From contig JAJRSW010000018.1 of the NCBI GenBank assembly GCA_024278595.1, forward strand, positions 1 through 56,807: a stretch of DNA of 56,807 nucleotides, given 5' to 3'. The position numbers and the translations under genes are program-made. This document shows, in pieces, positions 16,818 to 25,838 of this stretch (its first letter is position 1; every line of letters starts with the position of its first letter). The DNA is from Fidelibacterota bacterium. GTDB lineage: Bacteria; Fidelibacterota; UBA8477; JABMPR01. The notes under the pieces were generated by a model. The model saw nothing but the letters and a program-made list of their open reading frames with translations, had not been told where the DNA came from and did no database searches.

Positions 16818-19800
16818 GTGGGTTTAACATATACAACCTTGACTGGACCGCGGATTACTGAAGATATAGCAGGTGAGTTGACTGCCAGTGGAACAATAGT
16901 TTTAAGTGCTCCCAGTGGATTTGAGTGGGACATCGGTGGTGCAGTACCTGCGGTTACCGTTAAGGAAGCTTATGGTACTTCCACAACTCTGGCAGTTTCC
17001 TATACTTCCAGAACCAGTTCAGACCTGACCTTTACAGTGAACACTGAATCAAATTCTGGCAGTCAACCGGGAGAGGTGATTTTTAGCGGTATTAGAGTCA
17101 GGCCTACCTCCTCAACTGTCCCTAATACTGATAATATTACCAATACTGGAACCACGGGTCCCGGGGGCAGTACTAATTTTGGGACCCTTACAATGGTTGG
17201 CGGAACAGCCACCAAAGTAATCTATACCCAGCAACCTGGCACCGGGACCATGAACCAGACCCTGAGTCCCGAAATACTGGCTGAGATCCGTGATACCAAT
17301 GATAATGTGATTAAAGTATCTGGTACTGCTATCAGCATTGCCATTACTACCGGGATCGGAAATTTATCTGGAACGACTTCGCTCAATACCGATATTGAAG
17401 GACAGGTAGCCTTTAATGACCTGGCCATTGATGCATCAGGTGATTTCCGTCTGACAAGCTCTAGTTCAGGTTTGACATCAGCCGTGTGTGATTCATTCAT
17501 CATCTCAAACCCAGGTCAGTTCACTACTTTTCTGATTGAGAAGCTTAGTGGCGGAAATATTCTGGCCCAAACAGCTGGAATTGAATTTAATGTAAAGATC
17601 TCGGCAGTAGACGGCAGTCAGACTGTGGATGCAAATTTCTCTGGAACAGTAGATATTACTTCTTCTGGAACCCTGAGTAGTGGCAGTGGTGCCACGGCTG
17701 CCTTTACATCCGGTGTGCTTGCTTCGCATACAGTAGTCATCAACAGTATTGGTAACTACACACTCACAGCAACCAATTCAGCCGGTTCTGAAAGCGGTAC
17801 CAGCAATACATTTACGGTTGAATCCGGTTCGGCCAGTGCCAGTATGTCTGAGATTACTGCCAGTCCGACTGTATTGGAAAATGATGCTGTGAGTACCGCT
17901 ACCATCACAGTTCAATTAAAGGACGCCGGGGGTAACAATTTGAGTGGTGGTGGTGAAACCGTCAATCTGGTGACGACTGCCGGTACACTCCAGGGTGGTG
18001 TTACAGACAATAGTGATGGCACCTATACTCAGCTGCTGCAGTCATCCTCTGCTGTGGAAACCGCTACAATTACCGGTGTATTGAATGGGTCAAACATGAC
18101 GGACGATGCCACAGTACAGTTCAATGCCTATACTAATATTTGGGAAAGTGATCCGGGAAATGATCCCTACACCATTGATTGGGGAAATGCCCTTAACTGG
18201 GACAATAGCATCCCTGGTAGTTCCGATGCTGTTCTGATTCCAACGAATCCGGCTGATGGAACCAAGTATCCCATCATTTCTACTGATAACCGGCAGGTGG
18301 CTTCATTAACCATAGAAACCGATGCTGATGTGACCATTTCCGGAAGCATCAGTTTTGATATTCTGGGAGACCTGGCCGGAGGTGGTGATATCAATGGCGG
18401 GTCCCTGGATACAATTCGCGTGAGTGGCGATATGAGTGCTGGGTCCAGTGATATTCAATACGTAGAATTTAATGGATCCTCACTGCAGGTGATCAGTAGT
18501 CCCTTGAGCTTCACTAATGTAACTGTTAATAATGCCTCCGGGGTTAAGACGGTTGGAAATCTTGAGGTCACTGGTACGTTAACCCTTACAAATGGCAGCT
18601 TAATTGTCCAGTCCGGGAATTCCCTGATCGCAAATACCAAATCCATCGGAGCAGGTGATATCCGGGCAGAAAGAGAGATCACCGGTTCCACAGGCTGGCG
18701 CTTACTGTCTTCTCCTGTGTTCTCAACCTATGGAGATTTGTTTAGTAATATTTTTACCCAGGGGTATACGGGGTCTGATTCCTCAAGTGGCTCTCCTTCG
18801 GTTCTCTACTATGATGAAACCTACACAGGTACTGATAACCAGCGCTGGCGAAAACCAACAAATTCAACCGATGCAACTACAGCTGGCCGGGGTCTTTTTG
18901 TTTACGTTTTTGGCTCCATCTCAGGTGAGCCAGCCTATTCAAGTACTTTACCAGTAACGCTGAATGTCAATGGAGCTGAGGAAGAAGGTGTAGCGGATGT
19001 GTTTGATTTTGGGGTTACCTATACTTCAGCTGCAGATACAGGCTGGAATCTGGTAGGCAACCCATTTTGCGCCACAATTGACTGGGATGCCGCCGGCTGG
19101 ACCAAAACCAATGTTGATAATGTCATTTATGTATGGGACTATACGGCAAATTCTGGAGCAGGAGCTTACTTGACCTGGAATGGAACAGCCGGATCTTTGG
19201 GAAGTGGATTGATACCACCCTTTCAGGGGTTCTGGGTCAAGGCCAATGCTGTTGCACCCGTATTGTCTGTTCCCAAAACCGCTAAAACCACCGGTGGTGT
19301 CTTCTATAAACAGGCCGAGACCCAACCATTGTTGGTGATGCTGTTGGAAGTCGATACACTGGGCATAACCACTCATATCCAGTTCAATGCGGGTGGATCC
19401 ATCAACAAGGATCCATGGGATGCCTATTATCTGGTGCCGCCAACCAATACCTACCTGGAGTTCTATACAGAAAGTTATGATGATAAACTGCTGAGCATTC
19501 AGAGTCACCCCAGTCGGTTTGGACGACCTTTGGAAATTCCGATTTATATAGGGGGGTATCTTGACGGAGAACCGATCAGTGGCACCTATCGCATCAGTTG
19601 GCCACGCATGGATGTCATACCTTCCGAATGGAAGATTAGCATGGAAGACCGGGAGACCGGCATTGAGATTGACCTGCTCACTGAAGTGAATTACGAATTT
19701 GAGCACAACGCTTCAGTGAGCAAATCTTTGCCCTCGTTACGACCCTCTTCAGAGTTGACCCAGACTGCGCCGTTCACCCCATTGAAGAAAAGTGGCGCAG

Positions 19801-20123
19801 ATAGCCCTAGATTTATTGTCCGGGTCGATCCCCAGGATGCCTTCCCTGAAATTCCACGTGAGTATGGTCTGGGACAGAATTATCCAAACCCCTTTAATAA
19901 TGGAACCATTATCCAATTCTCATTGCCCCTGGAAGATCAGGTGAATCTGCTTGTTTACGATATCCGGGGTCGAGAGATCGAAACTCTCATCGATAATAAA
20001 TATTATGGATCAGGACATTTCAATTATAATTGGCAGGCTGTTGGCAGGAGTAGCGGGATCTACTTTTACCGGCTACAGATCGGACATAGAGTGTTTACTA
20101 AAAAGATGATCTTACTGCGATGA
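16818..20123 (+). CDS. Giant surface protein, C-terminal part with sorting domain
   Basis: The continuation, in the same frame, of the protein stopped at 16746; the frame is open from 16749. No signal peptide is present, which makes an independent secreted gene unlikely. Visible parts are beta-rich modules, an invasin/intimin-like Ig domain (ITASPTVLENDAVSTATITV followed by an NSDGTYT loop), a WESDPGNDPYTIDW segment typical before C-terminal domains in these bacteria, and a C-terminal sorting domain (LGQNYPNPFNNGTIIQFSLP, then VYDIRGRE, SSGIYFYR and KKMILLR). The GTG at 16818 is just the first possible start and has no ribosome binding site. If the stop is real and not bypassed, this part is untranslated or not exported. 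The last 4 nt overlap the next gene (ATGA at 20120). Confidence 0.8.
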   Translation: MGLTYTTLTGPRITEDIAGELTASGTIVLSAPSGFEWDIGGAVPAVTVKEAYGTSTTLAVSYTSRTSSDLTFTVNTESNSGSQPGEVIFSGIRVRPTSSTVPNTDNITNTGTTGPGGSTNFGTLTMVGGTATKVIYTQQPGTGTMNQTLSPEILAEIRDTNDNVIKVSGTAISIAITTGIGNLSGTTSLNTDIEGQVAFNDLAIDASGDFRLTSSSSGLTSAVCDSFIISNPGQFTTFLIEKLSGGNILAQTAGIEFNVKISAVDGSQTVDANFSGTVDITSSGTLSSGSGATAAFTSGVLASHTVVINSIGNYTLTATNSAGSESGTSNTFTVESGSASASMSEITASPTVLENDAVSTATITVQLKDAGGNNLSGGGETVNLVTTAGTLQGGVTDNSDGTYTQLLQSSSAVETATITGVLNGSNMTDDATVQFNAYTNIWESDPGNDPYTIDWGNALNWDNSIPGSSDAVLIPTNPADGTKYPIISTDNRQVASLTIETDADVTISGSISFDILGDLAGGGDINGGSLDTIRVSGDMSAGSSDIQYVEFNGSSLQVISSPLSFTNVTVNNASGVKTVGNLEVTGTLTLTNGSLIVQSGNSLIANTKSIGAGDIRAEREITGSTGWRLLSSPVFSTYGDLFSNIFTQGYTGSDSSSGSPSVLYYDETYTGTDNQRWRKPTNSTDATTAGRGLFVYVFGSISGEPAYSSTLPVTLNVNGAEEEGVADVFDFGVTYTSAADTGWNLVGNPFCATIDWDAAGWTKTNVDNVIYVWDYTANSGAGAYLTWNGTAGSLGSGLIPPFQGFWVKANAVAPVLSVPKTAKTTGGVFYKQAETQPLLVMLLEVDTLGITTHIQFNAGGSINKDPWDAYYLVPPTNTYLEFYTESYDDKLLSIQSHPSRFGRPLEIPIYIGGYLDGEPISGTYRISWPRMDVIPSEWKISMEDRETGIEIDLLTEVNYEFEHNASVSKSLPSLRPSSELTQTAPFTPLKKSGADSPRFIVRVDPQDAFPEIPREYGLGQNYPNPFNNGTIIQFSLPLEDQVNLLVYDIRGREIETLIDNKYYGSGHFNYNWQAVGRSSGIYFYRLQIGHRVFTKKMILLR

Positions 20124-20617
20124 ATATGCTACTCAGAATATCTCTGTTGATTCTTCTGCTGACTACGGCAAATTTCGGACAAATTGGCAACTCGGAATTT
20201 AAGCTCCAGGTTTCTGCTACCGTAGTGGATTACCTTGAAATGATCACCTTGGCAGATATCGATGTGGGTACTGTGATCCCCAGTGACGACATGCTGCGTC
20301 TGGATCCCCGTACTGATCAGGGGGCCGGATTGATAAAGATCGTGGGTCGGGTGAATGCTTCCATCCAGATCAGTTATTCAGGACAAATTGAAATGGTTAA
20401 CCTGGCCAGCAGCACGTCTATGACGGTTTCATATAGTGTGAGCGGGAATGAATCGAGTGAACAATCCTTGTCAGAACTGTTTACCACAAATCCCGAAACT
20501 GTGACACTCAATAGTAACGGTGAATACTATCTTTGGATCGGATGTGCCTTTAGTCTGCTTGATTTGGTGCCGGGTCAATACGATGGTGACTTTGTCGTGG
20601 AAGTGGATTACAACTAG
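20120..20617 (+). CDS. Small exported DUF4402-like fibre subunit A
   Basis: A 165-residue protein with a clear signal peptide (cleavage near TTANFG-QIG). The mature part is a beta-sandwich-like sequence with the DUF4402 pattern: an opening FKLQVSATVV strand, a DIDVGTV segment, then LWIGCAF and a closing QYDGDFVVEVDYN strand. DUF4402 proteins resemble pilin subunits of chaperone-usher systems. The ATG overlaps the preceding stop (ATGA), so it is translated with the giant surface protein. Together with the next gene it probably forms minor or tip subunits of the same fibre. The family assignment is from motif memory and is fairly secure; the precise role is inference. Confidence 0.75.
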   Translation: MNMLLRISLLILLLTTANFGQIGNSEFKLQVSATVVDYLEMITLADIDVGTVIPSDDMLRLDPRTDQGAGLIKIVGRVNASIQISYSGQIEMVNLASSTSMTVSYSVSGNESSEQSLSELFTTNPETVTLNSNGEYYLWIGCAFSLLDLVPGQYDGDFVVEVDYN

Positions 20618-21180
20618 TGAATATGATTAGAAATCAAATCGTTAAAGTGATGACCCTTCTGATTGTTTGGTTTTTTCAGACTTCGGTACAGGCCCAAACC
20701 ATTCAATTTAGCGTCCATGTGGCCAGTAGTCTGAACGCCACCAAGGATCAGGATATGAATTTTGATACTGTCCTGGCAGGGAACGGACTGACTACTATTA
20801 ATCTAGGGGATGCCGGTATGGGGGTCTTCGCAATTACTGGTAATCAAGAATTGGATGTGATTGTCACCATGACAGCTCCTGCTAACCTGACCCGTACAGG
20901 GGCTTCCGCAGATGTCATCCCTTTTACGCTTGAATTCGCCTACGCAAATCGAGGAGCCAACGATATAAATCAGGCAGTTGTAGCCAGTGGAAACACGGTT
21001 CGCTTCCAAATGCGGCAGCGGGCATCTGGTCCTGCAGGAGCACCTCCGACGCCACCTAGCAGTGCCCATGCGCCAACTGAGGTGACCGCCTATATCTATA
21101 TCTATGGCTCAATGAATGTCGGAATGATTGACGCCGGATCCTATACCGGGAATGTAGATCTATCTGTTACCTACGATTAA
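20617..21180 (+). CDS. Small exported DUF4402-like fibre subunit B
   Basis: A 187-residue exported protein (signal peptide ending SVQA-QTIQF). The mature sequence has the MNFDTVLAGNG and GVFAITGNQELDVIV segments seen in DUF4402-like subunits, a Pro/Ala-rich loop (GPAGAPPTPPSSAHAPTEV) and a closing strand SYTGNVDLSVTYD. The GTG start shares one base with the preceding TAG (TAGTG), a coupling also used by the usher gene at 22999; an ATG lies two codons later. No terminator follows within the 282-nt gap, which instead carries the regulatory region of the main subunit gene. Confidence 0.72.
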   Translation: MNMIRNQIVKVMTLLIVWFFQTSVQAQTIQFSVHVASSLNATKDQDMNFDTVLAGNGLTTINLGDAGMGVFAITGNQELDVIVTMTAPANLTRTGASADVIPFTLEFAYANRGANDINQAVVASGNTVRFQMRQRASGPAGAPPTPPSSAHAPTEVTAYIYIYGSMNVGMIDAGSYTGNVDLSVTYD

Positions 21181-21243
21181 TTATTCAGTTCAAGTCAGGG
21201 AAAGCATAATTTGATGACTTGAGCGATCATATATGAGTGAATA

Positions 21244-21317
21244 TGTCATAAATAAATGATTATCTGACAATCCGTGTCAAATATCTATGACGAATTAGTC
21301 TAATTATTTTTATAGTA
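21244..21317 (+). promoter_or_regulatory. Candidate upstream activating region of the major subunit gene
   Basis: TGTCATA (21244-21250, within the palindrome TATGTCATA), ATCTGACAAT (21262-21271), further TGTCA and TATGACG pieces, and TTATAGTA (21310-21317). The order matches the region at 13381-13444. It lies 50-125 nt upstream of the sigma-54-like promoter. Confidence 0.45.
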
Positions 21318-21366
21318 AATCGATCTAAATCCTTAATGAATAGTAGCTAAGGTGCTAGTGGAGATA

Positions 21367-21383
21367 TTGGCACGGCATTTGTA
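21367..21383 (+). promoter_or_regulatory. Sigma-54-like promoter of the major DUF4402 gene
   Basis: TTGGCAC (21367-21373), 5 nt, TTGTA (21379-21383). This agrees with the sigma-54 -24/-12 consensus except GT for GC at -12. A TATAAT at 21382-21387 overlaps but has no sigma-70 -35 box at 17 nt. The predicted transcript start leaves a leader of about 70 nt before ATG 21463. Confidence 0.5.
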
Positions 21384-21462
21384 TAATGATCAACCAGTTT
21401 TATGAGAAACGAATTTGAAAATAGTAATTTTTGTGAGAAGAATTAACAAGGAAGGTATGAAA

Positions 21463-21987
21463 ATGAAAAAGATGATTTTGATCGGCGCAATATTGGTTTT
21501 AGCACTTGCCGGAACCAGCTTAATGGGTCAGGCTACTACCGGTACTGCAACTGTTGGCGCAGTAGTTAATGCGGTTCTAACAGTCACAAATAATTCGGAT
21601 ATTAATTTTGGAAGTATTCAGGCAACCAGTACACCCGTACTAGACCCTCAAGGAACCAGTACGGCAGATGTTGGTTCTACAAACACTTTTGGTAAATTCA
21701 CGCTAAACGGAACGAATGGCGCCACTATTGTATTGACTTATGATGCCACAGCCAGTCTGGGTAACGGTGCCGCAGGAAGCATGACTTTTACGGCAGATGT
21801 TGCCTCGAATACCGCAGATGCTATTGGTACTTCCACCGATAGAGCTTCAGGGGCTGCCTTTGCCTTAGATGGTACATCCGGTAACGTATTTGTTTATGTT
21901 GGCGGGAACCTGGGTGGTCTCACAACACAGGAAGTTGGAACCTATACGACTGCTTCTCCTTGGGGTCTTTCAGTAGAATATCAATAG
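21463..21987 (+). CDS. Major DUF4402 fibre subunit
   Basis: A 174-residue exported protein and the clearest DUF4402 member here: signal peptide (MKKMILIGAILVLALAGTSL, cut near GQA), then VGAVVNAVLTVTNNSDINFG, FGKFTLNGTNGATI, YVGGNLGG and a closing WGLSVEYQ strand. The mature part is small, rich in Thr, Ala and Gly and free of Cys, as expected of an abundant structural subunit. Start: AAGGAAGG at 21448-21455 is spaced 7 nt from ATG 21463, so I prefer it to the ATG at 21457 and the more upstream start. It has its own sigma-54-like promoter and a strong terminator right after it, while the chaperone and usher follow. This is the usual plan for high expression of the main pilin in chaperone-usher loci. 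Confidence 0.85.
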   Translation: MKKMILIGAILVLALAGTSLMGQATTGTATVGAVVNAVLTVTNNSDINFGSIQATSTPVLDPQGTSTADVGSTNTFGKFTLNGTNGATIVLTYDATASLGNGAAGSMTFTADVASNTADAIGTSTDRASGAAFALDGTSGNVFVYVGGNLGGLTTQEVGTYTTASPWGLSVEYQ

Positions 21988-22030
21988 ATATGAATTGATC
22001 TAAGATCAAATCGGAGTATTAAACCCAAAT

Positions 22031-22063
22031 AGGGACCGCTAAAATAATGCGGTCCCTTTTTTT
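22031..22063 (+). terminator. Rho-independent terminator after the major subunit
   Basis: A 9-bp stem (AGGGACCGC at 22031-22039, GCGGTCCCT at 22049-22057), a 9-nt loop and seven Ts. Placed between the subunit and the chaperone/usher genes, it would hold chaperone and usher expression below that of the subunit. Confidence 0.9.
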
Positions 22064-22165
22064 ATCCTGGCAAATGTGTGAAATGGCATGGTTTTCAAGT
22101 CTTGATGTATTAATATGTTTTGATTCCAAGTAAATTATTAATCTTGAATTGAAAAAAGAGTGGGT

Positions 22166-22999
22166 ATGTTGAATAATAAAATGATTATTGCTACGCTGTT
22201 GACAGGGTTCTTGTTCACTATTCATGCTCAGGTGAGTATTTCACCGACTAACCTTTTTATCACCAGTGAAAGAAGATTTGAAACATTATTGGTCATGAAT
22301 TCATCTGATGTGGCTCAGGAAGTATCATTGAGCTGGGAATTTGGATATCCCAAAGCTGATGATTCAGGCAATATTAATATGATCTATGGGGACCTGGAAC
22401 AAGCTTCATTGCACTCCGCAGCAGACTGGATCAGGGGTTTCCCGAAGAATTTTATCTTGGAACCTGGGGCTCGTCAGACAGTCCGAGTGACTGTTAAAGC
22501 CCCCAGGCAACTTAACGCCGGAACCTATTGGTCAAGATTAAAAACAAGTTCTACCCCGGTTAGCGTGGCCGTTGGGAGTGCTCCTCCTGGTGGTATCAGC
22601 ACTCAGATAAATATCGAATTCAACCAGATTACAGGTGTGTTTTATAAACATGGGGAACTGAGTACCGGGTTGCAAATTACCGGTGTCAGAAATGTTGTTG
22701 GCGATAATACTCAACAGATCAGTGTTATAGCACAATATAACAAAACAGGTAATTCTCCATTTCTGGGGACTATGGCCGTGAAGGTTTTTGATGAATCGGA
22801 GCATGTCGTAGTTGAGCAACAGGTCCTGGTATCAATATATTTCAGTGGGGCTCGTCGATTAGAGTTTGATGCGAGCAGTTTGCCCAAAGGCAATTACGAT
22901 GTTGAAGTTAGTTTTCACAGTGGTCGGGCTGACATTCCCGACCTTGATATTATTCCAGCAACTACAGTAACTGCCAGGGGTAATTTCACCAAGCTTTAG
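22166..22999 (+). CDS. PapD-like periplasmic chaperone for fibre assembly
   Basis: A 277-residue exported protein: signal peptide (cut near TIHA-QVSIS), then a two-domain Ig-like chaperone sequence. The N-terminal domain begins VSISPTNLFITSERRFETLL. It contains FILEPGARQTVRVTVKAPRQ, corresponding to the G1 strand area that donates to subunits, and YWSRLK. The second domain contains VIAQYNKTGNSPFLGTMAVK. It is divergent from proteobacterial PapD, but both its position before an usher and the conserved pattern support the call. ATG 22166 is preferred over GTG 22160 because of the GAG-rich element just upstream. The TAG overlaps the usher GTG by one base. Confidence 0.8.
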   Translation: MLNNKMIIATLLTGFLFTIHAQVSISPTNLFITSERRFETLLVMNSSDVAQEVSLSWEFGYPKADDSGNINMIYGDLEQASLHSAADWIRGFPKNFILEPGARQTVRVTVKAPRQLNAGTYWSRLKTSSTPVSVAVGSAPPGGISTQINIEFNQITGVFYKHGELSTGLQITGVRNVVGDNTQQISVIAQYNKTGNSPFLGTMAVKVFDESEHVVVEQQVLVSIYFSGARRLEFDASSLPKGNYDVEVSFHSGRADIPDLDIIPATTVTARGNFTKL

Positions 23000-25605
23000 T
23001 GAATTTCTGTAAAAATCTATTAATTCTACTCATTTTCGTAAACCAACTTTTTGGAGCTTCCTGGTTTCAGAAGGATTTGGATAAGATAACCAATGAGGAA
23101 GAGGTTTACCTTTCTTTTCGCTATCTGGGGGTCATTGATGAAATTATTGTGGCCTACTACGCAGACGGAAATATTTATCTCCCCGTAACGGAATTATTTG
23201 ATCTCTTTGCGATCAATTATGATCTAAATCCCTCCAGTTTTTCAGTCAGTGGTTACTTCATCAAAGAAGATGCAAAATATGTACTGGATTTTTCAAAACG
23301 ATTTGCCAAGGTCAAAGATGAAGTATGGCTTATTTCCGCTAATGATTATCTGATCAAAGAAGTGGATTTCTTTTTAAATACGGCAGTATTTGCAGAGGTG
23401 TTCGGGCTTGATTTTATATTTGATCTTTCTCGGCTGACCATTCAACTCGAGACACGAGACGAATTACCCATCATTACTCGTTATACCCGCCGACACAAAG
23501 AAGAATTGCGACAAAAATATGGTGGTGAAAGCAGCCTGACGGCCTATGAGATTCTATCAGCCCGAGACCCCCGCCTGCTGGATGGCGCCTTATTTGATTA
23601 TACGTTTTTTAGTTCAGTATCCGAATCCAATAGATCCACCAACTTGAACGTCAGCCTGGGGGGGGAATTAGTGTATGGTGATGTTCAGGGGACTGTGATC
23701 TCGAGATCAAATCAAGATACAATTACCACCAGGGGCTCAAATTTTAAATGGCGATTTGTCGATGAATCACAACCCTGGTTCTCAACTATTACACTGGGCC
23801 AGCAGAGTACATCCGGTTTGGCAAATCAGACTTTTCAGGGTGCCCAGATCACCAATCAACCATTAGTGCCCAAACGCAGTTATGATACCTACGCCATTGA
23901 CGGCACAACTGAACCAGAAGCAGAAGTAGAACTTTATCAGGACAACCGGCTGGTGGAAGTGATCAACGCCGATGATGTGGGTTATTATCGATTTATGGTA
24001 CCCCTGAATTATGGAATATCAGATTATAAAATTCGGATTTATGCTCGACAAGGTAGGGTCATTGAGCTGGATCGTCGCGTGCAGATCCCGTTTAACTTTT
24101 TACCAGTGAAGGAGATTCGCTATGGGCTGGCTGCCGGTCGTCTGGCTTCAGAAACATTACCCTGGGGCGATCAACAGGAGCTGGTAATTGCCAACCTGGA
24201 CATGGGTGTGAGAAATTGGCTTACTGCTGGTCTGGGAGTCGAATATATCCAGGAGAATAACCATGACAGACCGGTTTTTTATGGAAAATTGTCCTCCCGG
24301 GTTGCTGGTGATGTACTCATTGGTTTAGATGCCGTCTTGCAGAATTATTACCGCCTTACTTTTCGAGGTATCGGTTCCAGTTCAGCTTCAGTATTTTCCG
24401 AGTACACTTATTTTGATCAACAAAACTTATACAATATTCAGGGCTATAAGCATAAGTTTACCACTAACATTTTCTACCCCTTCCAATTCGCAGGATTACG
24501 TTTTACCGCTCAGGGCAGTGGCGGATGGATCTATCTGCCTGGTGAGAATCGCTTCACCCTGTCAACTGACGTAAATCAATTTATCCGTGGGTTCAGATTT
24601 CGATATGGTGTTCGTGAAGAACATTCCTTTACTTCAGGAAACCACTTTAACGCAAGTAAGATCCAATTGGGCGCCATGTACACGATTCCCCGCTCACCTT
24701 CTATTCGACCTTTGCTGCGCGGAAGCTATTTCAGGTCTGATATATCCTACAGCACGAAAAAAGGTAACCTGGAGGAAATTCGGGTTCAATATATCAAACA
24801 GTTTAATAAACGGGTAAAAGGTCAGGTACTAGCCTCCCTGAACTTGATTCAAAACAGTACATTTTTTGAGCTGGGAATATCCTGGGATCTTAATTCGCTA
24901 CGGTCAAGTAGCTCTTTTCGGAGCATCAGATCAACCCCCTCATTGTCCCAAACTATTCGGGGATCAGTTGGCTTGGATCGTCGGAATGGTGAATTTCTGT
25001 GGGATAATCGGCAGCAAGTCGGACGGTCAGGACTGAGTGTCCGCATGTTTATCGATGAGAATAATTCAGGGACTTATGATACCGGCGAGGAAATAATCCC
25101 GGGCAACGCCATCAGTATTGAAGGCTCTTCCAGTCGACAGATAACCAAGTCGGGCATCTCACGAATGACTCAACTCCAGCCCTATCGTCGCTATAATTTT
25201 AGGGTAAATGAAGCGCGTATTAACAATCCCATGCTGGTGGCCAGTAAGCGAAAATTCTCTGTGGTGACTGATCCGAACCGTTACAAGCAGTTGGATATTG
25301 CTTTTTACACGACCGGTGTAATAGATGGGCGCGTAGATCGTCTAAAAGATGGACACTACGTTCCCTTATCTGGGTTAAGAATTCACATCAGCCGGGATAA
25401 CAGCGATTTTGAGCTCACACTTAGAACCTTTGCAGATGGGTCATACTACTCCATGGAGATCCCGCCTGGCACCTATTCTGCCTGGGTGGATGAAACTCAA
25501 CTGGAATTTCTGGGGCTGAATTCAACACCAGAAAAACTTTACTTCACCATTAATTCCAGTTCTGATGGAGATTTTGTTGAAGAGCTAGACTTTCTTTTGG
25601 ATTGA
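22999..25605 (+). CDS. PapC/FimD-like outer-membrane usher
   Basis: An 868-residue exported protein beginning at a GTG that overlaps the chaperone stop (TAGTG). After the signal peptide comes an N-terminal region with VYLSFRYLGVIDEIIVAYYADG and a second globular part. A middle-type domain reads TEPEAEVELYQDNRLVEVIN then FMVPLNYGISDYKIRIYA, matching the usher plug/PapC-like motif 'xVELYxNGxLV'. A long beta-barrel (about residues 370-690) follows, rich in alternating aromatic strands. The C-terminal part has an SdrD/carboxypeptidase-regulatory-like segment (SVRMFIDENNSGTYDTGEE) and a second beta-sandwich with DGSYYSMEIPPGTYSAWVDE. The role would be secretion and assembly of the DUF4402 subunits. 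It is shorter and more divergent than FimD. Confidence rests on the motif plus the chaperone neighbour. Confidence 0.8.
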   Translation: MNFCKNLLILLIFVNQLFGASWFQKDLDKITNEEEVYLSFRYLGVIDEIIVAYYADGNIYLPVTELFDLFAINYDLNPSSFSVSGYFIKEDAKYVLDFSKRFAKVKDEVWLISANDYLIKEVDFFLNTAVFAEVFGLDFIFDLSRLTIQLETRDELPIITRYTRRHKEELRQKYGGESSLTAYEILSARDPRLLDGALFDYTFFSSVSESNRSTNLNVSLGGELVYGDVQGTVISRSNQDTITTRGSNFKWRFVDESQPWFSTITLGQQSTSGLANQTFQGAQITNQPLVPKRSYDTYAIDGTTEPEAEVELYQDNRLVEVINADDVGYYRFMVPLNYGISDYKIRIYARQGRVIELDRRVQIPFNFLPVKEIRYGLAAGRLASETLPWGDQQELVIANLDMGVRNWLTAGLGVEYIQENNHDRPVFYGKLSSRVAGDVLIGLDAVLQNYYRLTFRGIGSSSASVFSEYTYFDQQNLYNIQGYKHKFTTNIFYPFQFAGLRFTAQGSGGWIYLPGENRFTLSTDVNQFIRGFRFRYGVREEHSFTSGNHFNASKIQLGAMYTIPRSPSIRPLLRGSYFRSDISYSTKKGNLEEIRVQYIKQFNKRVKGQVLASLNLIQNSTFFELGISWDLNSLRSSSSFRSIRSTPSLSQTIRGSVGLDRRNGEFLWDNRQQVGRSGLSVRMFIDENNSGTYDTGEEIIPGNAISIEGSSSRQITKSGISRMTQLQPYRRYNFRVNEARINNPMLVASKRKFSVVTDPNRYKQLDIAFYTTGVIDGRVDRLKDGHYVPLSGLRIHISRDNSDFELTLRTFADGSYYSMEIPPGTYSAWVDETQLEFLGLNSTPEKLYFTINSSSDGDFVEELDFLLD

Positions 25606-25768
25606 TGTTTTTATACCAATTGCAGTTCCAGCCAAAGGGAAATACACACTGTTGGGAGGCGGATCAGGTCCTGGAGTCCTTCGAGGTTGGTCTGTCCTTT
25701 AGTACAATATCTCTGAATACTTTCCTGGAACCTCACCTACCACCACTCCCGCAGAACGCCACCCCTCG

Positions 25769-25807
25769 GGACTTGAGTATCTTTCTTTATGCATCGGACT
25801 CAAGTCC
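25769..25807. other. Inverted repeat between convergent genes
   Basis: GGACTTGAGT (25769-25778) and ACTCAAGTCC (25798-25807), a 10-bp stem with a 19-nt loop. It lies in the 233-nt gap between the usher gene and the convergent aldo/keto reductase. It lacks a T-run, so it may block read-through only weakly, or be something else. No gene is recognised in this gap. Confidence 0.4.
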
Positions 25808-25838
25808 TGGCAGCTAACCACCAATCCCCAACTTTATA

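Noticed and set aside
16818..16820. GTG as the start of an independent gene after the TAA
   Set aside because: No ribosome binding site or signal peptide, and the same frame continues unbroken from the preceding gene; it is a continuation.
25602..25817. 71-codon frame after the usher gene
   Set aside because: Low-complexity translation across an inverted repeat, no ribosome binding site, and no family resemblance.
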